64,000 bases of DNA from CANJBX01 sp035556735 (GCA_035556735.1 DATMFF010000013.1:248001-312000); one strand, 5' to 3'; counted from the stretch's first letter, positions 51,308-60,159 are shown. Notes: a model not told the origin generated them from the letters alone. Numbers and translations: made by a program.

Positions 51308-51329
51308 GTGGTAACTGCCTGGTTACCTC
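51308..51329. promoter_or_regulatory. Palindromic operator B (TetR regulon motif)
   Basis: Core GTAACT-GCCT-GGTTAC at 51311-51326, inner arms with one mismatch to the perfect site C. It lies in the divergent region between the substrate-binding protein gene (83 bases from its start) and the TetR gene (about 125 bases from its start), so it can serve both. Confidence 0.7.
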
Positions 51330-51452
51330 GACGATAGGAGCGCGTCCCAACGCTGTCAATCAGCGCCCTGTCGCATGGGCGCATGGTAGCTTAGGGCCGG
51401 CGCCCGGAATCCGGAAGACCGGCGCGGGCGCTTCGGGCACTGGATTTCATCA

Positions 51453-52091
51453 ATGAGCAAGACTCCGACGCGGCGCGCGCGGCGCGATCCCGATCGCACC
51501 CGCGAGGCCATCCTGGTGGCGGCGCAGGACGAGTTCTCGGCCAAGGGGCTCGCGGGCGGACGCGTCAACGTCATCGCGCGCAAGGCCGGCGCCAACAAGC
51601 GCATGATCTATCACTACTTCGGCAGCAAGGAGGGGCTCTACCTCGCCGCCCTCGAGCGCGTCTATGAAGGCTTGCGCGGCGAGGAACGCACGATGCATCT
51701 CGATCATCTCGCGCCCGAGGTCGCGATCCGCCGCCTCGTCGAGTTCAACTTCGACTATTCGCGGGCCCATCCCGAACTGATCAGCATGATCAACAACGAG
51801 AACCTTCACCGCGCGCGGCTGCTCCGCAAATCACGCAAGGTGCGCGACCTGCACAGTCCGCTCGTCAAGCTGATCGACGACATCCTCAGGCGCGGCGTCG
51901 CCGAGGGCGTGTTCCGGCCGGGCCTCGATCCGGTCGACGTGTACATCACCATCGCCGCCGTCGGATTCTTCTATCTCTCCAACAACTGGACGCTCTCCGC
52001 GATCTTCGGTCGCAGGCTCGACAGCGACGCCGCCCTGCGGCGGCGCAAGCGGCACAACGTGGACATGATCCTGCACGCCCTGCGAGCCTGA
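51453..52091 (+). CDS. TetR-family repressor
   Basis: A 212-residue TetR regulator. The N-terminal DNA-binding domain shows TREAILVAAQDEFSAKGLAGG, then the helix-turn-helix NVIARKAGANKRMIYHYFGSKEGLYLAALE. The C-terminal ligand domain resembles the TetR_C group of RutR-like regulators (LVKLIDDILRRGVAEGVFRPGLDPVDVYITIAAVGFFYLSNNWTLSAIFG). It sits centrally in the catabolic block and is the obvious reader of the three palindromes. Ligand unknown. Confidence 0.92.
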   Translation: MSKTPTRRARRDPDRTREAILVAAQDEFSAKGLAGGRVNVIARKAGANKRMIYHYFGSKEGLYLAALERVYEGLRGEERTMHLDHLAPEVAIRRLVEFNFDYSRAHPELISMINNENLHRARLLRKSRKVRDLHSPLVKLIDDILRRGVAEGVFRPGLDPVDVYITIAAVGFFYLSNNWTLSAIFGRRLDSDAALRRRKRHNVDMILHALRA

Positions 52092-52155
52092 CCTCACCGA
52101 CCGCTGTCGCAGGCGCCCTCGCCCGCGTTGACCTGCCGCCCGATTTCGGCAAAAT

Positions 52156-52171
52156 GTAACCGCCTGGTTAC
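52156..52171. promoter_or_regulatory. Palindromic operator C (TetR regulon motif)
   Basis: A perfect inverted repeat GTAACC-GCCT-GGTTAC, 16 bases ahead of the aldolase-like gene's ATG and next to its ribosome binding site. A repressor bound here would block the start of the long operon that runs to 60003. Confidence 0.75.
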
Positions 52172-52187
52172 TTGAGGTCGCCGCTTC

Positions 52188-53249
52188 ATGGCTCTCCGCT
52201 GGCAGGATCTGCCTTCGCCCGTGCTGGACACGCTGCGCCGTGGAGCGGTGATTCCGGCGCATCCGCTCGCGCTCGACGCCGGCCGAAAGCTCGACACGCG
52301 CCGCCAGCGCGCCCTCACGCGCTATTACCTCGACGCCGGATCCGGCGGTCTCGCCGTCGGCGTACATACGACGCAGTTTGCCATCCGCGACGTCGGCCTC
52401 TATCGCCCGGTCCTGGAGCTCGCACTGACCACGGCCCGCGAATGGACGGACGGGCAGCCCGTGATGATCGCCGGGCTTGCCGGGCCCACGGCCCAGGCGG
52501 TGCAGGAGGCGCAGACCGCGCGCGGCATCGGCTACCACGCGGGCCTGCTCTCCCTCGCCGCCATGAAGGGCGCGAGCGAGGACGACCTGATCGCGCACTG
52601 CGAAACCGTCGCGCGCGAGATTCCCCTGGTCGGCTTCTATCTGCAGCCCGCCGTGGGCGGGCTCGTGCTGCCGGCCTCGTTCTGGCGCCGCTTTGCCGCC
52701 ATCGAGAACGTCATCGCGATCAAGATCGCGCCGTTCAACCGCTACCGCACCATCGACGTGGTGCGCGGCGTCGCCGAGGCCGGCGCCGCCGAGCGCGTCG
52801 TGCTCTACACCGGCAACGATGATCACATCGTCACCGATCTCGTCACGCCATTCACGGTGATGGCGAAGGGCGCGCCCGTGACCATCCGCATCAGGGGCGG
52901 CCTGCTGGGGCACTGGAGCGTGTGGGTCAAGCGGGCCGTCGAACTGCTCGGCCGCGTGCACGCCGCGGTCGAGGCTGGCCCCATTCCCGCCGACCTGCTG
53001 GCGCTCGATTCGCAGGTCACCGATTGCAATGCCGCGATCTTCGATGTCGCCAACGATTTCCACGGCGTGATCGCCGGCTGCCACGAGATTCTGCGCCGGC
53101 AAGGCCTGCTCGAAGGCATCTGGTGCCTCGACCCGCATGAGACGCTCGGCCCCGGGCAGAAGGAAGAGATCGACCGCGTCTATGCGTCCTATCCGCATCT
53201 CAACGACGACGCCTTCGTGCGCGAGCACCGCGAGACGTGGCTGGCATGA
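52188..53249 (+). CDS. Dihydrodipicolinate synthase/N-acetylneuraminate lyase family
   Basis: A 353-residue TIM-barrel aldolase of the DapA/NanA family. The Schiff-base lysine is K179 in AIKIAPFNRYRT and the tyrosine Y151 is in FYLQPAVGG. The GxGG-type pyruvate motif normally reading GTTGE is replaced by GSGGLAVGVHTTQFA, so the substrate is probably not pyruvate plus aspartate semialdehyde but a sugar-derived keto acid. It is the first gene of the TetR-controlled operon, behind operator C. Confidence 0.88.
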   Translation: MALRWQDLPSPVLDTLRRGAVIPAHPLALDAGRKLDTRRQRALTRYYLDAGSGGLAVGVHTTQFAIRDVGLYRPVLELALTTAREWTDGQPVMIAGLAGPTAQAVQEAQTARGIGYHAGLLSLAAMKGASEDDLIAHCETVAREIPLVGFYLQPAVGGLVLPASFWRRFAAIENVIAIKIAPFNRYRTIDVVRGVAEAGAAERVVLYTGNDDHIVTDLVTPFTVMAKGAPVTIRIRGGLLGHWSVWVKRAVELLGRVHAAVEAGPIPADLLALDSQVTDCNAAIFDVANDFHGVIAGCHEILRRQGLLEGIWCLDPHETLGPGQKEEIDRVYASYPHLNDDAFVREHRETWLA

Positions 53250-53334
53250 TGTCGCGGGATCGGCAGCATCCGTCGGTTCCACCGGCCGGCGCCCCGTGCG
53301 ATAGTTTGCGCGCACACGCACGGGGGAGCGCTGA

Positions 53335-54096
53335 GTGAGCAGGGACGCGCTGCAACGCTATTCATGGGCGGTCGCCAGCCATCTGTTGCTAGTGGCGGCG
53401 TGGCATTTCTTCGTCGTACTCGGCAACGTCCCGAAGTTCGTGATGCCGTCGCCCTACGACACGCTCAATGCGTTGCTCGAGCCGAACTACCGCTGGGGCG
53501 AGAACATCGCCGTCACCACCATCGAGATCTTCGGCGGCTACATCCTGGCCGTCGTGATCGGCGTCGCGCTGGCGCTGGTGTTCTCCTGGTCGCGCGCGCT
53601 GGAGATGGCGGTCATGCCGCTGCTCGTGAGCCTCAACATGATCCCAAAGGTGGCGCTCGGGCCCCTGATCATCGTCTGGTTCAAGTACGGCATCGGCCCC
53701 AATATCATGATGGCCTTCGCCATCTGCTTCTTCCCGATCATCCTGACCACCGCGCGGGGCCTGCGCGAGGTGGAGCCCGACCTGCTCGATCTCGTGCGCA
53801 CGCTCAAGGGCTCACGCTGGCAGATCTTCACCAAGATCCAGCTTCCCGGCGCCCTGCCCTACATCTTCTCCGGCATGAAGGTCGCGGCGATCCTCGCCGT
53901 CGCCGGCGCCATCGTCGGCGAGTTCCTCGGCTCCGACCGCGGTCTGGGCTACCTGATGCTGCAGGTCCAGGTCACGCTCGACACCGCCGCCATGTTCATG
54001 GCCGTGATCCTGATCACCCTGATCGGCGGCCTGCTCTATCTCCTGGTGCTCGGCCTCGAACGGCTGCTCGTCGTTCGCGACGCGCGTCTGCAGTGA
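53335..54096 (+). CDS. ABC transporter permease (SsuC/TauC-like)
   Basis: A 253-residue inner-membrane permease with about six hydrophobic segments. The cytoplasmic EAA-type loop is LREVEPDLLDLVRTLKGSRWQIFTKIQLPGALPYIFSGMKVA. It starts with GTG after GGGGGAG. It should pair with the ATPase gene nine bases downstream and the NMT1-like binding protein coded on the other side of the TetR gene. Confidence 0.93.
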   Translation: MSRDALQRYSWAVASHLLLVAAWHFFVVLGNVPKFVMPSPYDTLNALLEPNYRWGENIAVTTIEIFGGYILAVVIGVALALVFSWSRALEMAVMPLLVSLNMIPKVALGPLIIVWFKYGIGPNIMMAFAICFFPIILTTARGLREVEPDLLDLVRTLKGSRWQIFTKIQLPGALPYIFSGMKVAAILAVAGAIVGEFLGSDRGLGYLMLQVQVTLDTAAMFMAVILITLIGGLLYLLVLGLERLLVVRDARLQ

Positions 54097-54105
54097 CGGC
54101 GCGCC

Positions 54106-54870
54106 ATGTCCGAACCGTTCATCCACGTCGCTGGCGTCAAGAAGATCTACCGCACCCGCGGCGCCGAGTTCCTGGCCGTGTCGGAAGCGACCTTCGACGT
54201 CGAGGCGGGCGAACTCGTCTCGCTGGTCGGCCCCTCCGGCTGCGGCAAGACCACGCTGCTGAAGATCCTCGCCGGCCTGCACTCCTACGAAGCGGGCGAA
54301 GTCCGCATCGGGACCGCCAGCCAGCCGTTCGACCCCTCGCGCGACATCGGCATGGTGTTCCAGGCGCCGCTGCTGCTCAAGTGGCGTCGCATCATCGACA
54401 ACGTCCTGCTGCCCGCGGAAATCCTCGGCCTGCCCGTTGCCGAAAGCCGCGAGCGCGCGCGTGACCTGCTGGCGCTGGTCGGCCTGTCCGGCAGCGAGGA
54501 CAAGTACCCCTATGAGCTCTCCGGCGGCATGCAGCAGCGCGCCGCCATCGCCCGCGCCCTCGTGCACGATCCAAAGCTCATCCTGATGGACGAGCCGTTC
54601 GGCGCGCTCGATGCCCTCACGCGCGAGAAGATGAACCTCGAGCTGCTGCGCATCTGGCAGGAGTCGAAGAAGACCATCGTCTTCGTCACCCATGGCATCA
54701 CCGAGGCGGTGTTCCTCGGCACCCGGGTGATCGTGCTCACTGCCGGCCCCGCGCGCATGGCCGACAACTTCAAGGTCGAGCTGCCGCATCCGCGCACGCT
54801 CGACATCAAGACCCACGAGCGCTTCGGCGACTACACTCGGCGGATCTACCGCCTTCTCGGAATGGAATAA
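54106..54870 (+). CDS. ABC transporter ATP-binding protein (SsuB/TauB-like)
   Basis: A 254-residue ATPase with all parts: Walker A GPSGCGKTT, Q-loop VFQAPLLLKWR, signature LSGGMQQRAAIARAL, Walker B LILMDEPFGALD and switch His in FVTHGITE. It energises import by the nitrate/sulfonate/taurine-type transporter. Nine bases separate it from the permease and 38 from the dehydrogenase. Confidence 0.95.
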   Translation: MSEPFIHVAGVKKIYRTRGAEFLAVSEATFDVEAGELVSLVGPSGCGKTTLLKILAGLHSYEAGEVRIGTASQPFDPSRDIGMVFQAPLLLKWRRIIDNVLLPAEILGLPVAESRERARDLLALVGLSGSEDKYPYELSGGMQQRAAIARALVHDPKLILMDEPFGALDALTREKMNLELLRIWQESKKTIVFVTHGITEAVFLGTRVIVLTAGPARMADNFKVELPHPRTLDIKTHERFGDYTRRIYRLLGME

Positions 54871-54908
54871 CGCGCGCCGCCAGGCGCACGCAATGCAAGA
54901 GGACCACC

Positions 54909-56060
54909 ATGGCGCAGCAGCGGCTCGGCATCATCATGAACGGCGTGACCGGACGGATGGGCATGAACCAGCACCTGATCCGCTCGATCGTCGCCATCCG
55001 CGCCCAGGGCGGCGTCGCGCTCAAGAACGGGGACCGCGTGATGCCCGACCCGATCCTGGTCGGCCGCAACGCCGACAAGGTCGCGGCGCTCGCCAAGGCG
55101 CACGGCATCACGCGCTGGACCACCGATCTCGACAAGGCGCTCAAGAACAAGGAGGACACGCTGTTCTTCGACGCCGCCACCACGCAGATGCGCGCCAAGC
55201 TGATCCGCAAGGCGATCGCGGCGGGCAAGGACATCTATTGCGAGAAGCCGACGGCCGACAAGCTGTCCGACGCGGTCGAGCTGGTGCGGCTCGCGAAGAA
55301 GGCCGGCATCAAGCACGGCGTCGTGCAGGACAAGCTGTTCCTGCCCGGCCTCATCAAGCTCAAGAGCCTGATCGACTCCGGCTTCTTCGGACGCATCCTC
55401 TCGGTGCGCGGCGAGTTCGGCTACTGGGTGTTCGAAGGCGACTGGGCGCCGGCGCAGCGCCCGTCGTGGAACTACCGCAAGAAGGACGGCGGCGGCATCA
55501 TCCTCGACATGCTCTGCCACTGGCGCTACGTGCTCGACAACCTCTTCGGCGAGGTCGAGAGCGTGTCGTGCCTCGGCGCGACCCACATTCCCAAGCGCTG
55601 GGACGAGAACGGGAAGCCCTACACCGTCGACGTCGACGACGCGGCCTACGCCACGTTCGAGCTCGCCGGCGGCGTCATCGCGCAGATCAACTCGTCGTGG
55701 ACGACGCGCGTGCGGCGCGACGACCTCGTCACCTTCCATGTCGACGGCACGCTCGGCTCGGCGGTGGCCGGCCTGCAGAAGTGCTGGAGCCAGCAGCGCG
55801 TGAACACGCCGCGCCCGGTTTGGAATCCGGATGTGCCGCAGCCGATCAACTTCTTCGAGACCTGGTCGGAGGTGCCCGGGCTCGGCACCTACGACAACGG
55901 CTTCAAGGCCGAGTGGGAAATGTTCATCCGCCACCTGTTCGAGGACGCGCCGTTCAAGTGGACGCTGCTCGAAGGCGCGAAGGGCGTGCAGCTCGCCGAG
56001 GCCGGCCTGCGCTCGTGGAAGGAGCGCCGCTGGATCGACATCCCGGCGATCAAGGTGTGA
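54909..56060 (+). CDS. Gfo/Idh/MocA-family dehydrogenase
   Basis: A 383-residue NAD(P)-dependent oxidoreductase. The N-terminal Rossmann domain begins LGIIMNGVTGRMGMNQHLIRS, and EKPTADKLSDAVELVRLAKKAG carries the EKP motif whose lysine is catalytic. The C-terminal domain includes a DGGGIILDMLCHWRYVLD region, where the expected histidine follows. It should oxidise or reduce a sugar or inositol-like polyol. AGAGGA precedes its start. It is followed two bases later by the DUF993 gene. Confidence 0.92.
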   Translation: MAQQRLGIIMNGVTGRMGMNQHLIRSIVAIRAQGGVALKNGDRVMPDPILVGRNADKVAALAKAHGITRWTTDLDKALKNKEDTLFFDAATTQMRAKLIRKAIAAGKDIYCEKPTADKLSDAVELVRLAKKAGIKHGVVQDKLFLPGLIKLKSLIDSGFFGRILSVRGEFGYWVFEGDWAPAQRPSWNYRKKDGGGIILDMLCHWRYVLDNLFGEVESVSCLGATHIPKRWDENGKPYTVDVDDAAYATFELAGGVIAQINSSWTTRVRRDDLVTFHVDGTLGSAVAGLQKCWSQQRVNTPRPVWNPDVPQPINFFETWSEVPGLGTYDNGFKAEWEMFIRHLFEDAPFKWTLLEGAKGVQLAEAGLRSWKERRWIDIPAIKV

Positions 56061-56062
56061 GC

Positions 56063-57223
56063 ATGGCGATTGTCAACCTTCCCACTCCCACGGGCCGGAT
56101 CGAGGCCTACACGACCCGGCCGGCGAAATCTTTCCCCGCGGCGCAGCCGCCGTTCAACCGCATCGCCTATGCCGCCGCCCACGTCGTCGCCGACCCGCTC
56201 GCCGACAACGATCCCTGGGTCGCGCCTGCGATCGACTGGGACCGCACCATCGCGTTCCGCAAGTATCTGTGGTCCCTCGGCCTCGGCGTCGCCGAGGCGA
56301 TGGACACCGCGCAGCGCGGCATGGGCCTCGACTGGACGAATTCGCTCGAGCTGATCCGCCGCAGCCTGGAGGCCGCGCGCGAGGTGCCCGGGGCGGTGAT
56401 TGCCTCGGGCGCCGGCACCGACCATCTCGAAGCAGGTCCGTCCGTCAGCATCGACGACGTGATCCGCGCCTACGAGGAGCAATGCGAGGCCGTCGAGAAG
56501 CTCGGCGGCCGCATCATCCTGATGGCGAGCCGCGCGCTCGCCAAGGCGGCGCGCTCGCCCGACGACTACGCCAAGGTGTATGGCCGCATCCTCGGCCAGG
56601 TGAAGGAGCCGGTGATCATCCATTGGCTCGGCGACATGTTCGATCCCGCCCTCTCCGGCTACTGGGGCCATGCCGATGCCGCCAAGGCCATGGACGTGGC
56701 GGTCGACGTGATCACCGACAACGCCGCCAAGGTCGACGGCGTGAAGATCTCGCTCCTCGACAAGGACAAGGAGATCGCCATGCGCCGCCGCCTGCCGCAG
56801 GGCGTGCGCATGTATACCGGCGACGACTTCAACTACGCGGAGCTGATCGCCGGCGATGCGCGGGGCTATTCCGATGCGCTGCTCGGCATCTTCGACGCCA
56901 TCGCCCCCGCCGCCGCCGCCGCGCTCGGAGCGCTCACCCGCGGCGACGAGAAGACCTTCCACGAGATCCTGGCGCCGACGGTTCCGCTGTCGCGCCACAT
57001 CTTCAAGGCGCCCACGCGCTTCTACAAGACCGGCGTCGTGTTCATGGCCTATCTCAACGGCCTGCAAGACCATTTCGTCATGGTCGGCGGCCAGGAGAGC
57101 GCGCGCTCCGCGCTGCACCTGGCCGAGTTGTTCCGCCTCGCCGATGCCGCCGGCCTGCTGCGCGATCCCGACGAGGCCGCCGCGCGCATGCGCACCATCA
57201 TGGCCGCCCGCGGCATCCACTGA
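56063..57223 (+). CDS. DUF993 (DapA-like TIM-barrel) protein
   Basis: A 386-residue DUF993 protein. The visible family segments are WDRTIAFRKYLWSLGLGVAEAMDTAQRGMGLDW near residue 55, EVPGAVIASGAGTDHLE, VIIHWLGDMFDPALSGYWG and a Lys-bearing VDGVKISLLDKDKE, the last probably the Schiff-base region of a barrel related to DapA. Function is not established; it commonly sits with a Gfo/Idh dehydrogenase and a sugar isomerase, as here. Only two bases separate its start from the previous stop. Confidence 0.88.
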   Translation: MAIVNLPTPTGRIEAYTTRPAKSFPAAQPPFNRIAYAAAHVVADPLADNDPWVAPAIDWDRTIAFRKYLWSLGLGVAEAMDTAQRGMGLDWTNSLELIRRSLEAAREVPGAVIASGAGTDHLEAGPSVSIDDVIRAYEEQCEAVEKLGGRIILMASRALAKAARSPDDYAKVYGRILGQVKEPVIIHWLGDMFDPALSGYWGHADAAKAMDVAVDVITDNAAKVDGVKISLLDKDKEIAMRRRLPQGVRMYTGDDFNYAELIAGDARGYSDALLGIFDAIAPAAAAALGALTRGDEKTFHEILAPTVPLSRHIFKAPTRFYKTGVVFMAYLNGLQDHFVMVGGQESARSALHLAELFRLADAAGLLRDPDEAAARMRTIMAARGIH

Positions 57224-57319
57224 TGCGCGAGGAGCGACCATACGTTCCGTGTAGTGGCGCACCGCATCGTCCGGCCGCCCGTTCGGGCGTGCGAGGAGCG
57301 ACGAGCAACGCCGCTTGCG

Positions 57320-57380
57320 CACCTCTCCCCGCCGGGGAGAGGTCGGATCGCGCGCGTTCGCGCAATCCGGGTGAGGGGGT
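57320..57380 (+). repeat. Palindromic intergenic repeat element, copy 1
   Basis: Begins with a CTCTCCCC-N3-GGGGAGAG hairpin (around 57323-57341), then a region with a CGCGCG stem and an ATCCGGGTGAGGGGG end. This is the form of the abundant palindromic intergenic repeats of Hyphomicrobiales genomes. Copy 2 lies 80 bases on in inverse orientation. Confidence 0.7.
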
Positions 57381-57461
57381 GCAGAAGTTTGCGAATGAAC
57401 ACGCGGACACGCCTCTTCTCCTGCGTCGTCTCATCAATCCGATCGCCTCATCGACGTCGGC

Positions 57462-57516
57462 TCCCCCTCACCCGCCGCGCAGTCGCGCGGCGATCTCTCC
57501 CCATCGGGGAGAGGTG
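57462..57516 (-). repeat. Palindromic intergenic repeat element, copy 2 (inverted)
   Basis: Inverse of copy 1: a CCCCCTCACCC end, a GCGCG-containing central stem and a TCTCCCC-N3-GGGGAGA hairpin. The two copies together could fold into one long stem in the mRNA between DUF993 and the isomerase-like gene, and may limit read-through within the operon. Confidence 0.7.
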
Positions 57517-57566
57517 GCGCCGTGCCGCGCCCACGAGCCCTGCCCCGCTCATTCGAAGTTCCACTG

Positions 57567-58394
57567 ATGCGCGACTTCTCCAACGATACGCGTTTCCTCG
57601 CGATCAACAGCGCCACGGTGAAGGCGTGGTCGCTCAAGGAACTTGTCGACGGCTGCGCGCGCGCCGGCATCGCCGCCATCGCGCCCTGGCGCGACATCGT
57701 GCAGGCCGCCGGCCCCGCGCAGGCGGGCAGGATCATCCGCGACGCGGGCCTCACCACCACGGGCCTCTGCCGCGGCGGGCTCTTTCCCGCCGCCGACGAG
57801 GCCGGCCGCCGCGCCGCCATCGAGGACAACAAGCGCGCGGTCGACGAGGCCGCCGCCATCGGCGCGCAATGCCTGGTGCTGATTGCCGGCGGGCTGCCGA
57901 AAGGCTCGCGCGATCTTGCCGGCGCGCATGCGCAGGTGCGCGACGGCCTCGCCGCCCTCCTGCCCTACGCGCAGCAGGCGGGTGTCGCGCTCGCGCTCGA
58001 GCCGCTGCATCCGATGTACGCCGCCGACCGCGCCTGCGTGAATACGCTCGCGCATGCCAACGATCTCTGCGACGAGCTCGACGGCCTCGGCATCGCGCTC
58101 GACGCCTACCACGTGTGGTGGGACCCCGACCTGCCGCGCCAGATCGCGCGCGCCGGACGGCGCGTCATCAGCTACCACGTCTGCGACTGGCTGGTGCCGA
58201 CCACGGATTTCCTGCTCGACCGCGGCATGATGGGCGACGGCGTCATCGACCTGAAGGGCCTGCGCAAGCTGGTCGAGGCGCAGGGCTACGCCGGCCACGT
58301 CGACGTCGAGATTTTCTCGGCGAGCAACTGGTGGACACGCGATCCCGACGAGGTGCTGCGCGTCTGCCTCGAGCGCTTTCGAACGGTGGTGTGA
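57567..58394 (+). CDS. Sugar phosphate isomerase/epimerase (xylose-isomerase-like TIM barrel)
   Basis: A 275-residue AP-endonuclease-2 type barrel. The metal-binding pattern is spread over ALEPLHPMY (Glu, His), GIALDAYHVWWDPDL (Asp, His), SYHVCDWL (His, Asp) and VDVEIFSASNW (Glu), as in hydroxypyruvate isomerases, tagatose epimerases and inosose dehydratases. An ATG at 57567 gives the normal N-terminus. It follows the repeat pair and ends four bases before the next gene. Confidence 0.88.
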   Translation: MRDFSNDTRFLAINSATVKAWSLKELVDGCARAGIAAIAPWRDIVQAAGPAQAGRIIRDAGLTTTGLCRGGLFPAADEAGRRAAIEDNKRAVDEAAAIGAQCLVLIAGGLPKGSRDLAGAHAQVRDGLAALLPYAQQAGVALALEPLHPMYAADRACVNTLAHANDLCDELDGLGIALDAYHVWWDPDLPRQIARAGRRVISYHVCDWLVPTTDFLLDRGMMGDGVIDLKGLRKLVEAQGYAGHVDVEIFSASNWWTRDPDEVLRVCLERFRTVV

Positions 58395-58398
58395 CACA

Positions 58399-60003
58399 AT
58401 GAGCTACGACGGGATCATCATCGGCGCCGGCCACAATGCTCTCGTCCTCGCCGCTTATCTCGGCAAGGCCGGGCTCAAGATCCTCGTGGTCGACCGCAAG
58501 GCGATCGCCGGCGGCGGGCTCTCCACCCAGGAAGACCCCCGCCACCCCGGCTTCCTGCACAACACCCACGCCTTCTTCCAGCGCGCGATCACGGCGATGC
58601 CGTGGTACCGCGACCTGGAGCTTGAGACGCACGGCCTCTCCTATATCGAGCCCGAGCTCAACGTCGCGCTGCTGACGAAGGACGGCCGCGCGCTCGAATG
58701 GTGGACGGACATCTCGCGCACCATCGCCTCGTTCGAGGAGTTCAGCCCGCGCGATGCCGCGACGCTCAAGCGCTGGCACGACGACTTCGTCCCCATCGTC
58801 GAGCAGATCCTGCTACCCGAGAGCCGCACGCCGCCGCTGCCGCCGGACGAGCGGCAGGCGCTGCTGCAGAAGAGCGCCGCCGGCCGCCGCCTCCTGGAGG
58901 TGAGCGCGCTTTCGCCGCTCGAATTCGTGCACCAGGAGTTCGAGCATCCGACCGTCAAAGCCGGGCTCCTGTTCTTCAACGGCCTGCGCGAGGTCGATCT
59001 GCGCGTGCGCGGCTTCGGGCACCATATCGCAGCGCTGCTGGCGAGCCCGGCCAAGGCGCAGATGTCGCGTGGCGGCTCGGCGGCACTGGCGCGCGCGCTC
59101 GAAGCCGCGGTGCGCGCGAGCGGCGGCGAGATCCGCCTGCTCACCGAGCCGCGCCGCATCATCGTCGAAAATGGCAAGGCGGTCGGCATCGAGACGCGCG
59201 AGGGCGAGCAGATCCGCGCGCGCGGCTTCGTGGTCTCCGCGCTCAACCCGCACCAGACTTTCCTCGATCTCCTCGACGCGCCGCTCGTCCCGCGCGAATG
59301 GCGCGAGCGCGCCGAGGCGTTCCAGTACAACCTGCTGGCGCCGCTGTTCGCGCTCAATCTCGCCCTGCGCGAGCCGCCGCGCTACGCCGCGGCCAAGGCG
59401 CGTCCGCATCTCGACCGCGCCTTCATGGTCATCATGGGGCTAGACCACGTCGATCAGTTCAACGAGATCGTGGCGCATCACGAGGCCGGCACCATCCCGC
59501 CGACGGTAATGTGGGGTGCCTGTCCGACCCTGTTCGATCCGAGCCAGGCGCCGGATGGCTTCCACACCGGCTTCATGTGGGAGAAGCTGCCCTATCGCCT
59601 GCACGGCGACCCGAAGAACTGGGATGGCGCGCGCGAGAAGCACGGCCGCACGATGCTGGAGCTGTGGACGCGTCACGCGCCCAACCTCGCCGATGCGGTC
59701 ATCGACGCCTTCACGCGCTCGCCGCTCGACACCGAGCGCAGCCTGCCGAACATGCGCGAGGGAGACCTCCTGGTCGGCGCCTTCACCAACGGCCAGGTCG
59801 GGTTCAACCGCCCGTTCCCCGGCGCGGGCCATTACCGCGCGCACATCCCCGGACTCTATCTGTGCGGGTCGAGCAGCCACCCGGGCGGCAACGTCACCGG
59901 CCTGCCCGGCTACAACGCCGCGCAGGTGCTGCTGGCGGACCTCGGGATCGAGGCCGACTGGACGCCGCCGCCGATCGCGGACCGGCTGGGCGCGCTGGCC
60001 TGA
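58399..60003 (+). CDS. FAD-dependent oxidoreductase, phytoene-desaturase-like
   Basis: A 534-residue CrtI-like protein. The dinucleotide motif is GIIIGAGHNALVLAAYLGKAGLKILVVDRKAIAGGGL, and the C-terminal FAD motif LYLCGSSSHPGGNVTGLPGYNAA is complete. No carotenoid genes are near, and its place as last gene of a sugar-type operon suggests oxidation of a small-molecule substrate, as in the NAD(P)/FAD-dependent relatives of CrtI. The start is four bases after the isomerase stop. Confidence 0.9.
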   Translation: MSYDGIIIGAGHNALVLAAYLGKAGLKILVVDRKAIAGGGLSTQEDPRHPGFLHNTHAFFQRAITAMPWYRDLELETHGLSYIEPELNVALLTKDGRALEWWTDISRTIASFEEFSPRDAATLKRWHDDFVPIVEQILLPESRTPPLPPDERQALLQKSAAGRRLLEVSALSPLEFVHQEFEHPTVKAGLLFFNGLREVDLRVRGFGHHIAALLASPAKAQMSRGGSAALARALEAAVRASGGEIRLLTEPRRIIVENGKAVGIETREGEQIRARGFVVSALNPHQTFLDLLDAPLVPREWRERAEAFQYNLLAPLFALNLALREPPRYAAAKARPHLDRAFMVIMGLDHVDQFNEIVAHHEAGTIPPTVMWGACPTLFDPSQAPDGFHTGFMWEKLPYRLHGDPKNWDGAREKHGRTMLELWTRHAPNLADAVIDAFTRSPLDTERSLPNMREGDLLVGAFTNGQVGFNRPFPGAGHYRAHIPGLYLCGSSSHPGGNVTGLPGYNAAQVLLADLGIEADWTPPPIADRLGALA

Positions 60004-60159
60004 GGCCGGCTCTTCCCGATCGGCAGGCCCTGCTCATTCAGGCTTGGCAGAGGGAAAATCATGCCCTAAATCAGGGGCGCTTCCCGCCGAAGCACCCTGG
60101 CCGGCCCGGTGTCCCGATTTCTCCGGAACACGCGCTAAGGCCTTGGAATTTCGGCGTTT

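Larger units (their letters stand above)
57224..57566. other. Intergenic gap containing a pair of palindromic repeats
   Basis: About 340 bases inside the catabolic operon. It holds two inverted copies of a GC-rich palindromic element, described separately, and no coding frame with support. Confidence 0.6.

Noticed and set aside
54893..56062. Extension of the DUF993 frame upstream across the Gfo/Idh gene.
   Set aside because: The family-like N-terminus begins at the ATG at 56063; the upstream part is an Arg-rich shadow of the dehydrogenase gene.
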